A stretch of 64,000 bases of DNA from the NCBI GenBank assembly GCA_034008185.1, contig CM067109.1, forward strand, positions 36,302,885 through 36,366,884. Reading direction: 5' to 3'. The translations under genes and the position numbers were made by a program. The DNA comes from Gorsachius magnificus. Taxonomy: Eukaryota > Chordata > Aves > Pelecaniformes > Ardeidae. The notes beneath the pieces were generated by a model. That model saw only the letters and a list, made by a program, of their open reading frames with translations, did no database searches and had not been told where the DNA came from. Positions 61,988-64,000 of this stretch are shown one piece after another (within the stretch, counting starts at the first letter, position 1; each line of letters begins with the position of its first letter).

Positions 61988-64000
61988 GAAGTTATAGACT
62001 ATTTACTGAGAGGTAGTGATCTGGTTGTAACAGATAAAAGGAGGATTTTGATGCCATCTGTTAGTTAAAAGGAAAAATGTTTAATTGCTGATCAGCTGTG
62101 TGTCATATTTTAAAATAACAGGGAAAAGACAAACTCCTGCAGCATGAGTGTATTAAAAGGATAATTATAACCCAAATACCATGTCAAACAAAAGAAAAAA
62201 TACATTTGTGTCTCAGGACACTGCTAATTGAACCTGTCTGTATAGGAATTAAATATTGAAGATTTTCTTGAGCAACACACATGACTGAATGCTTTCCATG
62301 CTACACTCACAAGTATGCATCCACCAAACACCTATATGGAGAAGAGGAAATCACCACTGCTGAAATATGAGGAAGGGCAACCACTGATGAAATCAGTGTT
62401 AAGCCAGGTCTCAGCTTAAAGGACACTTTTGGTCCTTCTCAACAGGAAAGACTCAATGTCAGTGAAATACTTCCTTGTGGTAAGAAGGACAGGAGGCCAA
62501 AACACACATAAGCACATGACAGTAGAAATTACATGGGCTTAAGGCTGCAATGATTTCACCCATTTTCCCTGTTGCATTTCAGAGTAACCATTTCCTGACC
62601 CATCTCTTCCTGAAATCCAGTCTAAGCCCACCTAAAGACCCGTCCCAGCCCACACAGCCTAGAGGGTCCCAGAATTTCTCACCAGGAACTGGCTCCTCAG
62701 ATCCTCTGCTTAGTGATTTTCTAGCTTTCTCTTCCCTTGAGAAGTCACCATTGACTGGAGTCTCCTCAACAGCCTTACTTCGTCTTCTCAGACCTTGAAA
62801 AGCTTGTACTTTACACAACACTGCCTTCCTTCTATGGAGGGCTCCAGCTCTGGCTGGACAACTACTTCACTGCAGGTAGGAGGGGAGATAGATACTTTGT
62901 CCCTCAGTCTCCGAACTCAGGATAAGTGAATGCTCTCCACCAATTTCACTGTGCTGCAATGCCCCAAGAATGGCTCTCTAACTTACTGGCTACTACAGAC
63001 ATGTGAAAAACAGAGGGGGAAAGCACACTGTATAGGGTAGACATGGGAAAACATCTTTATCTGAGTAATGAATAGTTTGTGAATCTCCACATGCCAGCAG
63101 AAAGATACCACAACATATGAGAAATGGAGACAGGACAAAATGTAACTAGAAATAGGCAAAGCATAAAGAATGAACAGAGAATGTTATTAGAAAAAAAAGG
63201 ACAAAAAGCAAGTAAATTTTAACAAACGCTTTTGTCAAAAATAAAGATTTTTTTAATTAAATATATCAAACTATTTCTGTTGCTGTTTTCTAAGTTATCC
63301 TTTGCTTTCAGTCAATAAAATTATTCTTCTGGGTGGTTTATGTGCAAGTAAGAGATACTCTTCATTTACAAATAGAATTTTTGTCCTATTTTCAATTAAT
63401 AGGAGAAATAGTGCTTTAGAGAAAGACTTACATAATTCATATTTTTATGAAACATCAAAAATATGTACAAAACAGACTGAAGTTAAATGGATCTGAGTTC
63501 TCATTTAGAAAAGACAACACTTGTTCAGTTAGACTCACTCTAGATTTTTCTTCCATTTTTTTGCATCAGCCACAGAATCATAAATCTGTTCTTTTTCTCC
63601 AGGTCAGCTTGCTAACCTTTAGAGAAAAATACTAAAAAATATCCCAAAGCAGTATAAAAAAGGTTCATCTCATCAGGAAATCCCTAAGGACATGGTAAGT
63701 GCTCACAAAAATAAGGCACAATGACATCAGGTCCTGTTATTTTCATTAGTCCATTAAAAGGAAAGGCAGAACAACTTGAATGTCTAGAAAAAGAATAAGC
63801 CTTAGAAAGAATACTAAATGTCTTTTAAAAGGCAGAAATCTAACATGAAGGGGTGTTCTGGGTGAGCTGACAGAAGCTGTTCTGGAAACACCAGCACCAG
63901 AGAGATTCTACACAAGCTTCAAGTCAGCATGATTTGAGAATCTAAATACACTTCTCTGTATCAGTTGCATTTTAATAAAATCAGTTCAAAGGCTGATGGA

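Larger units (their letters stand above)
60006..64000 (+). other. intergenic, nothing recognised
   Basis: AT-rich DNA to the window end. It holds an imperfect direct repeat at 60149-60168 and 60188-60207 (identical 20-mer, period 39) and a run of 17 A at 61971-61987. The frames (at most 82 codons) do not resemble known proteins. Confidence 0.5.

Noticed and set aside
1..64000. tRNA, rRNA, CRISPR, bacterial operons or ribosome binding sites
   Set aside because: No cloverleaf-like or rRNA-like sequence and no regularly spaced repeat array was seen. The window is eukaryotic, so bacterial features do not apply.

Overview
This window looks like vertebrate, most likely bird, nuclear DNA. Four CR1 (chicken repeat 1) LINE copies carry the avian-type 3' end, with short direct repeats of the ATTCTATG kind. 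There are also long terminal repeats of a class common in bird genomes, AT-rich non-coding DNA throughout, and one clearly recognisable host exon. Repeat families and protein families are named from memory of their sequence; no database was searched.

The only host coding sequence I can defend is the last coding exon of complexin-1 (CPLX1), 24841-25038 on the + strand. It starts at a clean splice acceptor at the codon for Tyr70 and ends at the normal C-terminus. Bases 1-24840 are therefore intron, and 25039 onward is a 3' UTR of uncertain length. The best poly(A) signal is at 29679, with earlier alternatives. Downstream DNA to 64000 is treated as intergenic; I found no other exon that I recognise.

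Repeat layout. Intron: a possible ancient LINE remnant (3.74-3.87 kb), a (CCCTC)n tract (7.70-7.77 kb), a 3.2-kb CR1 on the - strand keeping parts of both ORFs (14.67-17.89 kb), and a weak LTR-like start (21.80 kb). Downstream: LTR A (-, 36.26-36.81 kb) abutting a CR1 3' end (+, 36.83-37.40 kb); LTR B (+, truncated, 40.84-41.15 kb) and LTR C (-, complete, 41.48-42.04 kb); LTR fragment D (-, 45.84-45.95 kb); a young CR1 with an undamaged ORF2 tail (-, 50.22-51.20 kb); an ancient CR1-like RT fragment (+, 56.96-57.33 kb); a CR1 fragment (-, 57.61-58.39 kb); and a separate complete solo LTR E (+, 59.289-60.000 kb) with a 5-bp target-site duplication.

The most interesting structure is at 40.79-42.09 kb. 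LTRs B and C face each other, and about 50 bp of non-LTR flank outside each is also homologous in inverted orientation. This suggests an inverted duplication of one insertion junction rather than two independent insertions. Also worth a second look are LTR E, with a TATA-like box, an ATG in good context and a consensus splice donor inside it, and the internally deleted CR1 that keeps an ORF1 SGNH-esterase domain but has lost the first part of its endonuclease. I see no new gene system and no coding operon; most other open frames are short and consistent with chance.
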